The notes beneath the pieces are model-generated. The model did not search any database. It was not told the DNA's origin and was given only the letters and a program-made list of their open reading frames with translations. A stretch of 64,000 nucleotides of DNA from CAWCON01 sp963797185 (lineage in GTDB: Bacteria; Patescibacteriota; Saccharimonadia; Saccharimonadales; UBA4665). The DNA is taken from NCBI GenBank assembly GCA_963797185.1, contig CAWCON010000001.1:372001-436000 (forward strand), written 5' to 3'. The number at the start of each line of letters is the position of its first letter. Position 1 is the stretch's first letter. This document shows, piece after piece, positions 33,424 to 41,376 of this stretch. Position numbers and translations under genes: made by a program.

Positions 33424-36330
33424 ATGAGCAGATACAATCCGAAACAAATTGAACCAAAGTGGCAAAAGATCTGGGAAGACCAAGGTATTTATCGTGCGCG
33501 TGATGACACTACAATGCCCAAGAAGTATATTTTGGAGTATTTCCCTTACCCAAGTGGGGCTACTATGCATGTTGGCCATGTCCGCAATTACACGATTGGC
33601 GATGTGCTGGCTCGTTTCAACCGTATGCAGGGGAAGTCAGTATTACATCCAATGGGATGGGATGCATTTGGGTTACCGGCAGAGAATTATGCTATTAAAA
33701 CCGGCATAAGTCCTCGTCAAGCAATTGATGAGAATACTGCTAAATTCAAACAACAGTTAATGCAAATGGGTTTTAGTTATGACTGGTCAAGAGAAATCGA
33801 TTCAACGAACCCGAAGTATTACAAATGGACGCAGTGGTTCTTTTTATTACTATTTGAACGGGGGCTAGCATACCAACAAGACAGTCTGCAGTGGTGGTGT
33901 CCAGTTGATAAAACGGTTTTAGCCAATGAACAAGTTGAGAATGGCAAGTGCTGGCGTTGTGGCTCAGATGTCCAGAAGAAAGCTCTTAATCAGTGGTTCT
34001 TTAAGATCACTGATTATGCCGATAGGCTTGAGAAAGACTTAGATAACGTCAACTGGAGCGACTCAATAAAAAGTATGCAGCGTAACTGGATTGGTAGATC
34101 GCAGGGAGCGGAAATTACTTTTTCAGTTGAAGGCAACGAGCCAGGGATTACCGTTTTCACAACCCGGCCGGATACATTATTCGGTGTTACTTTTCTGGTA
34201 GTAGCGCCTGAATACCCAGCAGTACAAAGTTTAATTACGAGCGACCAGAAACAACGAGTAGAAACCTACCTTGTGGAAACCAATGCTAAGACTGATATTG
34301 AACGACAACAAACTGACCGAGAGAAGACAGGAGTTTTTACTGGAAGCTATGCCATTAATCCAGGCAATCATGAAAAGATACCGATTTGGATAGCCGATTA
34401 TGTGGTTACAAACTACGGTACGGGGGCTGTTATGGGAGTGCCTGCTCATGATGAACGCGATTTCGAATTTGCTAGAAAATTTGGTCTGCCAATTATTAAC
34501 GTGATTGATCCGGTGGCTATTCGCGATGATGTTGTCAATATGACAGACTTCGTCAGTAAGCAAAAAATTGTAGCAGTTGTTGTGAATGACGACGAAGAGG
34601 TGCTAACGATTAACTGGGGGCCAGAACGCGGTGGTCGATTGCTTGTTGGTGGCACAGTCAACAAAGGCGAAGATGCGGCAACGACGGCTTTGCGAGAAAT
34701 AACTGAAGAAACGGGTTATACCGATCTTGAAGTTGTAGAGGTTGGCGAGGAAACATTTCACTATAAGTACTACGCGTTCTCTAAACACCAAGCATACGAG
34801 TGTGATGCAAAGTTTGTATATGTTAGGTTAAAGGGAGACGACAAACAACCTCAAAAACTTGATGCTTCTGAAAAAGATAATTTCTCGGTCGAATGGATAT
34901 CATATAACCACGCTTTGCATGATATTGTTGAGCCGCTACACCGTTACGCTGCCGAAAAATTTATCAAGGGAGCCTGCTACAGTGGTGAAGGTCTGTTAAC
35001 TCGTTCCGGAATCTACGATGGTATGAGTACGAGTGAAGCTCGTGAACGTATTGTTAATGATCTCGAGAAACAACGTAGTGCAAAAGCAGTAACGAAGTAT
35101 AAGATACGGGATTGGCTTATTAGCCGACAGAGGTACTGGGGCGCACCAATACCTATCATTCATTGCCCAAAAGACGGAGCGGTAGCGGTCCCCAAGGAAC
35201 AATTACCTGTGTTGTTACCTTCAATATCATCTTATGAACCAAGTGGTGACGGCAGGAGCCCACTGGCTCGGGTAGAAGATTTCGTCAAAACTACGTGCCC
35301 AAAATGTGGTGGACCGGCTGAGCGTGAGACCGATACAATGGATGGTTTTGCCTGTTCGAGTTGGTACTTCCTGCGTTTTGCTGATCCTCGTAATGATGAG
35401 CTCCCATTTTCAGCAGAGAAAGCTGCGTACTGGTTACCCGTCGATAACTATATTGGTGGTGCTGAGCATGCTGTTATGCATTTGCTGTATGCTCGTTTTT
35501 GGACAAAAGTTATGTTTGACGCTGGTCTGATTAAATTTGATGAGCCTTTCCAGACATTACAAAACCATGGCATGATACTAGCTCCTGATGGTCAGAAAAT
35601 GAGTAAAAGCAAAGGCAACACGATTGAACCGGACGGTTTAATTGGGCAAGGTTACGGTGCCGATGCCATAAGATTAATGGAGCTTTTTATTGGACCATGG
35701 AATCAGAAAGTAGCATGGAATATAGAAGGTTTAGGAGGGACTTACCGGTATTTGCAGCGAGTCTGGGTCTTAGTTCAAGAGTATCTAGAGGCAGGTGCTA
35801 TTCAACCTAATGGTGGTAATGAATCAGGTGAAGTTGCTGACTCTATTCTTCGAGCCACGCATAGGGCCATTAAGCAAGTTAGCCAGGATATCGAGCAACT
35901 CGGCTTTAATACTGCAGTCTCTGCTCAAATGGAGCTGGTAAATGAATTATATAAGGCTAAAGTGATTGATAATTTTGTCAATCAGAAAGCTTGGCACTTT
36001 GCGATCTCAAATTTACTGAAGCTATTAGCTCCTTTTGCACCTCACATCACCGAAGAGCTCTGGCAACTCTTAGGAAAAAAGACCTCTATACATCTCGAAG
36101 AATGGCCTTCTTGGGATGAGGCGTTACTAACAGAGAAAAGCCAAACGATAGCTGTTCAGATTAATGGTAAGTTTCGAGGTGAGATTACTGTACCGGTAGG
36201 TGCAGACGAAGATCAGATTATCGCAGTCGTGAAAAAGACTGAAAAACTTTCGACGTATGTGTCAGAAAAGACACCAATTAAAAAGATTATTTTTGTTCCA
36301 GGGAAACTGGTGAATCTTCTGCTCGGTTAG
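33424..36330 (+). CDS. leuS: Leucyl-tRNA synthetase with inserted Nudix domain
   Basis: The 968-residue class I synthetase shows HVGH (His49-His52), a zinc motif (CPVD...CWRCG), the editing-domain segments TTRPDTLFGVTF and GVPAHDERDFEFA, and KMSKS (725-729), then the anticodon-binding and C-terminal domains. Between LPIINVIDP and GLLTRSGIYDGM, residues about 370-515, where E. coli LeuRS has a short loop, lies a complete Nudix domain. Its box follows G-x5-E-x7-REUxEExGU exactly (Gly410 to Tyr432). The enzyme charges tRNA-Leu, and the insert sits on the editing domain. The reading frame is intact. Confidence 0.93.
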   Translation: MSRYNPKQIEPKWQKIWEDQGIYRARDDTTMPKKYILEYFPYPSGATMHVGHVRNYTIGDVLARFNRMQGKSVLHPMGWDAFGLPAENYAIKTGISPRQAIDENTAKFKQQLMQMGFSYDWSREIDSTNPKYYKWTQWFFLLLFERGLAYQQDSLQWWCPVDKTVLANEQVENGKCWRCGSDVQKKALNQWFFKITDYADRLEKDLDNVNWSDSIKSMQRNWIGRSQGAEITFSVEGNEPGITVFTTRPDTLFGVTFLVVAPEYPAVQSLITSDQKQRVETYLVETNAKTDIERQQTDREKTGVFTGSYAINPGNHEKIPIWIADYVVTNYGTGAVMGVPAHDERDFEFARKFGLPIINVIDPVAIRDDVVNMTDFVSKQKIVAVVVNDDEEVLTINWGPERGGRLLVGGTVNKGEDAATTALREITEETGYTDLEVVEVGEETFHYKYYAFSKHQAYECDAKFVYVRLKGDDKQPQKLDASEKDNFSVEWISYNHALHDIVEPLHRYAAEKFIKGACYSGEGLLTRSGIYDGMSTSEARERIVNDLEKQRSAKAVTKYKIRDWLISRQRYWGAPIPIIHCPKDGAVAVPKEQLPVLLPSISSYEPSGDGRSPLARVEDFVKTTCPKCGGPAERETDTMDGFACSSWYFLRFADPRNDELPFSAEKAAYWLPVDNYIGGAEHAVMHLLYARFWTKVMFDAGLIKFDEPFQTLQNHGMILAPDGQKMSKSKGNTIEPDGLIGQGYGADAIRLMELFIGPWNQKVAWNIEGLGGTYRYLQRVWVLVQEYLEAGAIQPNGGNESGEVADSILRATHRAIKQVSQDIEQLGFNTAVSAQMELVNELYKAKVIDNFVNQKAWHFAISNLLKLLAPFAPHITEELWQLLGKKTSIHLEEWPSWDEALLTEKSQTIAVQINGKFRGEITVPVGADEDQIIAVVKKTEKLSTYVSEKTPIKKIIFVPGKLVNLLLG

Positions 36331-36387
36331 GCTCAATAGCGTCTTGGTCGTAAAGCGTTGATTCCCAATTGTCGAAGATGTTTGGTG

Positions 36388-36531
36388 CTATTTGCTCGGC
36401 TGAGGGAGGGATTGTTCCTTAAGTCGGCTATGGATAGCCCCTAATGACCCCAATGCTTGTATTCTAGCCTGCTCAGACACGTTGTATATGCTGTGTTTTT
36501 CTTGTAAATGCTCTGCTCGTGAACGTATCAT
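36388..36531 (-). CDS. Small hypothetical protein (47 aa)
   Basis: This frame is short but well equipped: AGGAG lies about 6 bp before the ATG, and TATAAT lies about 18 bp before that on the minus strand. The product, starting MIRSRAEHLQEKHSIYNVSE, is charged and helical, with no membrane segment. It lies alone between leuS and rpmF, facing leuS. The family is unknown. Confidence 0.55.
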   Translation of the reverse strand: MIRSRAEHLQEKHSIYNVSEQARIQALGSLGAIHSRLKEQSLPQPSK

Positions 36532-36699
36532 AACTTACTCCTGTATATTATATACTATAACACTGTTACGACATTATTGCAATTAACAATTACAATTCAG
36601 TCGTGTCATCGTTTCCATTACTTAAGAAGGCTTGCCTAGGTCAGTCAATGACAAGAACTCTGTAATAGTAATAGTCATATTGGCTAATCGGCTTGAGTT

Positions 36700-36728
36700 T
36701 ATGCCTTAACTCCGGTATAATGTGATAA
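36700..36728 (+). promoter_or_regulatory. Promoter of rpmF (and perhaps nusB)
   Basis: TTGAGT and TATAAT are separated by 17 bp just before the L32 gene, and a second TATAAT lies about 12 bp further on. Transcription probably continues through nusB, which starts 33 bp after rpmF. Confidence 0.55.
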
Positions 36729-36759
36729 AGTTATAATCTAGGTTAAGTAGGAGTCATCA

Positions 36760-36921
36760 ATGGGCAAGCCCAAAAAACGCACAACACCGCGTCGTACTGG
36801 TAGTCGTCGTAGCCACGCAGTTCTTGATCTCGCCCGCCGTGTTAATGCTAAGTCGCCGGTTAAAGCCTTTACAACACGTCAAGAATCCGGCAAGAAACTC
36901 ACAGCCAAATTAGGCAAGTGA
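36760..36921 (+). CDS. rpmF: Ribosomal protein bL32
   Basis: The 53-residue basic product begins MGKPKKRTTPRRTGSRRSHA, which follows the L32 start (PK.RTS...R..RRSH). The usual second half with two CxxC-type pairs is replaced by a Cys-free basic tail (VNAKSPVKAFTTRQESGKK), as in zinc-free variants. AGGAG stands 6 bp before the ATG. It is part of the large ribosomal subunit. Confidence 0.8.
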   Translation: MGKPKKRTTPRRTGSRRSHAVLDLARRVNAKSPVKAFTTRQESGKKLTAKLGK

Positions 36922-36954
36922 GCTATACTAAATAGATAGTTAACATTTAACAAT

Positions 36955-37385
36955 ATGGCATCGAATCGTCACCTTGGTCGAATAATTGCGCTTCAAACGC
37001 TCTACGAGCAAGATTTTCGGCGCGATGGAGGTGATAAGTCGTTTAAGCTTGACGATATCCTCGCTCGTAACATTGCTCGTTACCACGAGATGGTCGAGGA
37101 TACGGACTTTGTTGAGCAGCTTGTCCATGGAGTAATCAAACAAGAAGCTGCGCTCAATGCAATCTTGCAACCCGTTGCTCCTGAGTGGCCGATTGAGCAA
37201 ATTGCTCGAATGGACCGAATCGTTCTTCATATCGGACTGTATGAACTTATTTATGAGAAAGACATTCCTCCCAAAGTCGTTATTAATGAAGCCGTAGAAC
37301 TGGCGAAAGCCTTTGGTGGAGATAATTCATCTAAATTTATCAATGGGGATCAGGAACAGTTTTGCGTCAACGTGACGCTCAATAA
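36955..37385 (+). pseudogene. nusB: Transcription antitermination factor NusB, frameshifted near the end
   Basis: The first 130 residues are a clear NusB: RIIALQTLYEQDF, ILARN, and RMDRIVLHIGLYELIYEKDI followed by PPKVVINEAVELAKAFGGDN and SSKFIN. Around 37345 the frame is lost. In the next frame, GTVLRQRDAQ and a TAA (37383-37385) give the normal end, so one base seems missing near the GGGG run. Without correction the frame runs on to 37503 with an unrelated tail. NusB binds boxA RNA and S10 in rRNA antitermination and is important for growth, so a sequence error is more likely than a dead gene. Confidence 0.8.
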
Positions 37386-37429
37386 GCTGATGCTCCGAAA
37401 AAAACGAGCAAGCCAGCTAAGGAGAAGAA

Positions 37430-37922
37430 ATGAAACGACCGAAACCAATCGAGGCTTTCGAAGATTAGTGGAAGAGATCTCCTACTATCACGGAAGCGGT
37501 TAATGAAACCACATCGGTGGTGATAATTTTTCGTCGTGGTGACAAAGGGGTTGAGGTTTTACTTATTCAAGACGCAAAAAACCGATGGACAATCCCTAAA
37601 GGGCATGTTGAGCCACGGTGAGGAGCCACGAGTAACCGCTGAACGCGAAATCAGGGAAGAAACGGGCCTGAAGGAAATGAAAGTATTAAACTGGCTTGGC
37701 AAAGTAAATTTTCGCTACCGACGTAATCAAACACTAGTATTAATGACTATGCATATTTACCTCGTTCAAGCTTTGGGAGACACTAACAAATTCAATCCAG
37801 AAGACTGGCTCAATGATGTAAAGTGGTTTCCCTCCCACGAAGCGGTTGATAAAATTGAGTATGAAGATATTAGTAAACTCATGTTGATTGGGCTTAAGAA
37901 GATTCGAGAAGGAAAGCTGTAA
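37430..37922 (+). pseudogene. Nudix hydrolase, broken by a stop and a frameshift
   Basis: AAGGAG precedes ATG 37430. The frame reads MKRPKPIEAFED, meets TAG (37466-37468), continues with TTSVVIIFRRGDKGVEVLL and WTIPKGHVEP, then hits a second break at 37616. There one extra C shifts the frame; the other frame continues GEEPRVTAEREIREETGL. Joined, they make a full Nudix box (GHVEPGEEPRVTAEREIREE plus TGL). It is probably a 150-160 residue MutT-type pyrophosphohydrolase. Either the sequence has errors or this is a recent pseudogene. It lies 21 bp before rnc. Confidence 0.75.
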
Positions 37923-37942
37923 GTCGGCTCGCCATAGTTTTT

Positions 37943-38641
37943 ATGCAGGAAAAAACACTTTATCAAGACTTTGCTCGAGATGTGCTTAAAGTTACGTTTT
38001 CAAATCCCGATCTTCTTATAACCGCCTTTACCCACCGGTCATATTTAAATGAACACCGAAAGTCAGTCAAAGAGCACAATGAACGACTGGAATTTCTAGG
38101 TGATGCGGTTCTAGAACTGGTTACGACGGAGTACTTATACGCTAATTTTAGTGAGCCCGAGGGTATTCTGACTAACTGGCGTAGCTCTTTGGTGAGAACA
38201 GAAAGCATTGGTGCAGCGGCTACTAGGTTAGGTTTTGAGCCACTTCTCCGATTGAGCCGTGGTGAGAAACGGGGCACTGAACGTGCCCGGACTCAAATTT
38301 TGGCCAACTGTTTTGAGGCCGTAATTGGTGCTCTTTATCTTGACCAAGGCTATGATGTAACTAAACAGTTTATAACTGACACGCTGCTAATAACATTTAA
38401 AGAGATACTGGAGACTGGTTCATGGATGGATCCAAAATCACATTTGCAGGAGCTAGTACAAAATCACGAGGGTTTCACGCCAATTTATAAAGTTATTGAT
38501 GAAGAGGGCCCTGATCACGACAAGATATTCACTGTCGGCGTTTATGTCGGCGGTAAATTGAGGGGTACTGGAGTCGGCCCCAGTAAACAATCGGGCCAAC
38601 AAAAAGCAGCCGAGGCAGCCCTATTAAATTATCAAGATTAG
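37943..38641 (+). CDS. rnc: Ribonuclease III
   Basis: The 232-residue protein has the signature HNERLEFLGDAVLELV with the catalytic acidic residues, a second catalytic Glu in NCFEAVIGALYLDQG, and a C-terminal double-stranded-RNA-binding domain (about 158-230, DPKSHLQELVQ to GQQKAAEAALL). It cuts double-stranded RNA in rRNA precursors. The length is normal and the frame is intact, unlike its neighbours on both sides. Confidence 0.94.
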   Translation: MQEKTLYQDFARDVLKVTFSNPDLLITAFTHRSYLNEHRKSVKEHNERLEFLGDAVLELVTTEYLYANFSEPEGILTNWRSSLVRTESIGAAATRLGFEPLLRLSRGEKRGTERARTQILANCFEAVIGALYLDQGYDVTKQFITDTLLITFKEILETGSWMDPKSHLQELVQNHEGFTPIYKVIDEEGPDHDKIFTVGVYVGGKLRGTGVGPSKQSGQQKAAEAALLNYQD

Positions 38642-38650
38642 TAAACAAGT

Positions 38651-38679
38651 TTGACAACAGAGATGCTAATCTGTAAAAT
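38651..38679 (+). promoter_or_regulatory. Promoter of rpsP
   Basis: TTGACA (38651-38656) and TAAAAT (38674-38679) are separated by 17 bp, about 50 bp before the S16 start. AGGAAAT in front of the start serves as ribosome site. Confidence 0.65.
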
Positions 38680-38727
38680 ATACGCCAGCGTTGATTATTA
38701 AATAATGCACCAGGAAATTATGCCTAA

Positions 38728-39233
38728 ATGTTAGCTATTCGTATGCAAAGAACCGGACGTAGTGGTTACGCGATGTATCGCTTAATTGTTCAGGAGTCTC
38801 GACGTACTCCTACTAGCGGTAAGGTAGTAGCATATATCGGTAGCTATAACCCTCACACAAAAATTGCCCAACTTGAAACTGAAAAAATAGATTTTTATTT
38901 GGAACATGGTGCTCAGCCTTCAGCTCGAGTGTATCTTTGCTCAAAGCCGAGAAAATAAAGATACCAAAGTGGGTTGAACCACCAACCAAGAAATCATCTA
39001 CTACGCGTTCGCCACAAAAATTGCGTCGTAACCGACCAGAGACTGAAGCGCCTGCAGAAGAAGTTGCAGAATCGACTGAACCGGTTGAAGCTGTTGCAGT
39101 AGCAGAAGAAAAACCTGAGCCAGAAACAACTGAAGTTGAAGTTCAAGCTGAATCAGAACCTAGCCCAGCAGAGGACGTAACGACTCAGCCGGAAGCTGAA
39201 GAACCAGCCAAAAGCGAGCCAAAAACTGAATAA
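38728..39233 (+). pseudogene. rpsP: Ribosomal protein bS16, frameshifted, with acidic C-terminal extension
   Basis: Residues 1-67 are standard S16 (MLAIRMQRTGRSGYAMYRLI, SRRTPTSGKVVAYIGSYNPH, FYLEHGAQPSARV). Near 38930 the frame breaks: the first frame stops at 38958, while the next frame supplies LLKAEKIKIPKWVEPPTKK, the expected sequel. The combined gene is one base short of a multiple of three. About 75 residues rich in Glu, Pro and Ala follow. S16 is needed for small-subunit assembly, so a missing base in the assembly is the best explanation. Confidence 0.85.
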
Positions 39234-39261
39234 CCGTCCCCACTGACCTTATGGAATTTGC

Positions 39262-39267
39262 TATAAT
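39262..39267 (+). promoter_or_regulatory. Extended -10 promoter of the KH gene
   Basis: TGCTATAAT gives an extended -10 element (TATAAT at 39262-39267), about 30 bp before the start of the KH-domain gene. No good -35 box is seen. Confidence 0.5.
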
Positions 39268-39296
39268 GAGAGAACGATAAACAGGAGATGTCTGCC

Positions 39297-39836
39297 ATGA
39301 GTAGTATTGATCAGCAATTTGTTGAGTATATTGTTAAATCACTTGTTAGTAAGCCTGACGCCGTTCAAGTTGAGCGCCGTATCGATGAAAAAGGAGTTCT
39401 GCTAGAACTTACCGTAGACCCAGAAGACCTAGGACGAGTTATCGGTAAGCGGGGAGCAACGGCCCAAAGTTTGCGAACATTGCTTCGTGCTCTCGGCACA
39501 AAAAATGATGCTCGTTACAATTTAAAGATTGTTGATAATGGTGTGGAACGACCAGCTATGAATCGTGACTCTGATTACCACTCAGATCCAGTCAGTACTC
39601 CGCACGATGATGCTGCTAGTGACGATAATTCTTTACCAATCCCAGCCGGTGATCAACAGACTGATGATCAGGACGATCAAGCATCGGAAACACCTGGATA
39701 TCAATATGACGTTGAAGAAGCCGAGCCTGAGAAAACTGACCAAGAAGAGGAACGTGATACTGAGCAAGAAAGTCACGAAGATGTTGTCAGTAAAACTCGC
39801 AAAGAACTTGAAGATCTTGATGATCTTGATGTATAG
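39297..39836 (+). CDS. khpA: KH-domain RNA-binding protein KhpA-like, with acidic tail
   Basis: ATG 39297 is chosen because AGGAG lies 9 bp upstream; the in-frame ATG at 39288 sits directly on that site. Residues 1-82 form one KH domain of the KhpA/YlqC type (QFVEYIVKSLVSKPDAV, DPEDLGRVIGKRGATAQSLR with the GKRG loop). About 95 residues dominated by Asp, Glu and Gln follow and are probably disordered. KhpA is commonly encoded between rpsP and trmD, as here. The long tail is unusual for the family outside this phylum. Confidence 0.87.
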   Translation: MSSIDQQFVEYIVKSLVSKPDAVQVERRIDEKGVLLELTVDPEDLGRVIGKRGATAQSLRTLLRALGTKNDARYNLKIVDNGVERPAMNRDSDYHSDPVSTPHDDAASDDNSLPIPAGDQQTDDQDDQASETPGYQYDVEEAEPEKTDQEEERDTEQESHEDVVSKTRKELEDLDDLDV

Positions 39837-39888
39837 TATCAACCAGTCGATACGTAACAGACGACACGTACAATAAAATCAGAGCTCA

Positions 39889-39916
39889 TTGCGAGCCAAT
39901 CACCGTACGCTATGAT
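39889..39916 (+). promoter_or_regulatory. Probable trmD promoter
   Basis: TTGCGA (39889-39894), a 16-bp spacer and TATGAT (39911-39916) stand about 95 bp before trmD. The hairpin at 39938 would then lie inside the leader. Confidence 0.4.
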
Positions 39917-39937
39917 TGGGAGCTTTATGTGATAAAG

Positions 39938-39964
39938 AAACCTTGGTTTAACCAGGGTTTTTTT
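39938..39964 (+). terminator. Intrinsic terminator or leader attenuator before trmD
   Basis: AAACCTTGG and CCAGGGTTT form a stem with a TTTAA loop and one mismatch, followed by a run of T. It can end the khpA transcript. If the promoter at 39889 is active, it could act as an attenuator for trmD. Confidence 0.7.
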
Positions 39965-40010
39965 ATGTTTTAATGATGTTAGGTTCATAATTCAAATCCG
40001 AAAGGAAGTT

Positions 40011-40715
40011 ATGTCACAATTAAAAATTCAAGTAGTCAGTCTTTTCCCTAAGATGTTTGACGGAGTGCTCGGTAGCAGTATGTTGTGGAAAGCTCAGGAC
40101 AAGAAACTTGTTAGCTTTCAGCATATTGATTTGCGCGAGTTCGGTCTGGGGCCTCGTAAACAGGTTGATGATACTCCTTATGGTGGTGGTGACGGAATGC
40201 TGCTGAAACCAGAGCCGTTGTTCGCTGCAATTGAGCAAGCCAAAACTATCGATCCGTCAGCACGAGTATATCTTATGACACCTCGTGGTGAGCGTTTGTC
40301 ACAGGAAGTAGTTCGTAATATTGCTGAAACCAAACAGGGTATGATTATCGTCTGTGGCCATTATGAGGGTTATGACGAACGTGTGAACGCTGTAATTGAT
40401 CAATGGATCTCAATTGGTGATTATGTGGTCACTGGTGGTGAATTGCCGGCTATGGTGCTCATTGATGCTGTGACGCGACTTGTACCGGGTGTGCTTGGTG
40501 GAGCTAATAGCGCCGCCATTGAAAGTTTCAGTGACGGTCTTAATTTAGAGTTTCCCCAGTATACTCGCCCAGAAGACTTTCGTGGCATGAAGGTGCCGTC
40601 AGTACTGCTCAGTGGTAATCATGCCCAAATTGAAGCATGGCGCCAGGCTAACACGCAACTAGCAGTTAGCACGGAGTATACTAAGAATGCATCTAAGAAG
40701 GAGCATAAAATATGA
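40011..40715 (+). CDS. trmD: tRNA (guanine37-N1)-methyltransferase TrmD
   Basis: The 234-residue SPOUT methyltransferase has VVSLFPKMFDGVL, the active-site loop DDTPYGGGDGMLLKPEP, CGHYEGYDERV, and ISIGDYVVTGGELPAMVLID, which forms the trefoil knot. It methylates G37 of tRNAs, preventing frameshifts. The ribosome site is GAAAGGAAG, 6 bp before the ATG. Its stop overlaps sodN by 4 bp. Confidence 0.95.
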   Translation: MSQLKIQVVSLFPKMFDGVLGSSMLWKAQDKKLVSFQHIDLREFGLGPRKQVDDTPYGGGDGMLLKPEPLFAAIEQAKTIDPSARVYLMTPRGERLSQEVVRNIAETKQGMIIVCGHYEGYDERVNAVIDQWISIGDYVVTGGELPAMVLIDAVTRLVPGVLGGANSAAIESFSDGLNLEFPQYTRPEDFRGMKVPSVLLSGNHAQIEAWRQANTQLAVSTEYTKNASKKEHKI

Positions 40716-41098
40716 GCAAACTTTTTAGTATCAAACCAGTGTACGCACATTGTGATTTGCCGTGTGGAGTCTATGACCCCGCTCAGGCAAAAATTGAAGC
40801 CGAAAGTGTGCTCGGCATTATGGAAAAGTATCCCAGTTTACATGATGAAGATAAGACGAGGGCTATATTTATAAAAGAAGAACGTTTAGAGTTAGTCAAA
40901 CGTCATCTCTGGGTGCTGTGGACTGATTACTTTAAACCAGAGCATCTGAATGCTCACCCCAATTTACATGACTTATTCTGGCAAGCAACTAAGCAAGCAG
41001 GAGCATGCAAAAAAACCTTTGACACGACGGAAGCTAAGAAACTATTAGAGCAAATCGATGAAATCGCCAAAGTATTCTGGGAGACCAAAAAAACTTAG
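40712..41098 (+). CDS. sodN: Nickel-containing superoxide dismutase
   Basis: After a 12-residue leader (MSKLFSIKPVYA) comes HCDLPCGVYDPAQAKIEAES, the nickel hook, in which His1, Cys2 and Cys6 of the mature protein bind nickel. The rest is the helical bundle (VKRHLWVLWTDYFKP, HPNLHDLFWQATKQAG). Ni-SOD must be cut just before the His to become active, and the next gene encodes a fitting protease. It converts superoxide to oxygen and peroxide. The leader is short, as in cytoplasmic forms. Translation is coupled to trmD. Confidence 0.93.
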   Translation: MSKLFSIKPVYAHCDLPCGVYDPAQAKIEAESVLGIMEKYPSLHDEDKTRAIFIKEERLELVKRHLWVLWTDYFKPEHLNAHPNLHDLFWQATKQAGACKKTFDTTEAKKLLEQIDEIAKVFWETKKT

Positions 41099-41376
41099 AT
41101 TAATCATCCTGCGTCGTGTTCAAGGCGTTAGTATGACACCCTCTCTCAAGCCAGGTCAGATAGTGATTGCTACCGGCTTATTTCGGCAATTAAAACCTGA
41201 AGATGTAGTTATTATTGCTCACGATCATATTGAAAAAGTAAAACGAGTGCAGAAAATCAAAGGTAAGAGTGTTTTTATCGTTGGCGATAACCCTCGCCGC
41301 AGCCTAGATAGCCGTAGTTTGGCTGGTTGCGATTAATGCAGTCATCGGCAAGGTTATTTGGCCACGTCTTAAGTAG
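41058..41376 (+). pseudogene. sodX: Ni-SOD maturation protease (S26-like, SodX), frameshifted near the end
   Basis: The frame has the S26 signal-peptidase catalytic motif VQGVSMTPSLKPGQ (Ser25), a basic LKPEDVVIIAHDHIEKVKRV segment with the likely Lys, and VGDNPRRSLDSR (normally GDN...S.DSR.FG). Just after DSR the frame fails; the stop in this frame is at 41334-41336, while another frame continues WLVAINAVIGKVIWPRLK to TAG 41374-41376, the normal end. The gene overlaps sodN by 41 bp. It probably removes the SodN leader. The break near 41315 may be a sequence error. Confidence 0.8.

Noticed and set aside
36919..36921. UGA recoding as glycine, as in Gracilibacteria or Absconditabacteria
   Set aside because: UGA is used as the stop of L32, trmD, murF and others, and no gene needs UGA read-through.
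37343..37350. A programmed frameshift in nusB
   Set aside because: No slippery heptamer with a following structure is evident, and neighbouring genes show similar faults.
37466..37468. TAG read as a sense codon in the Nudix gene
   Set aside because: UAG ends other genes normally here and the region has other indel-type faults; an error or mutation is more likely.
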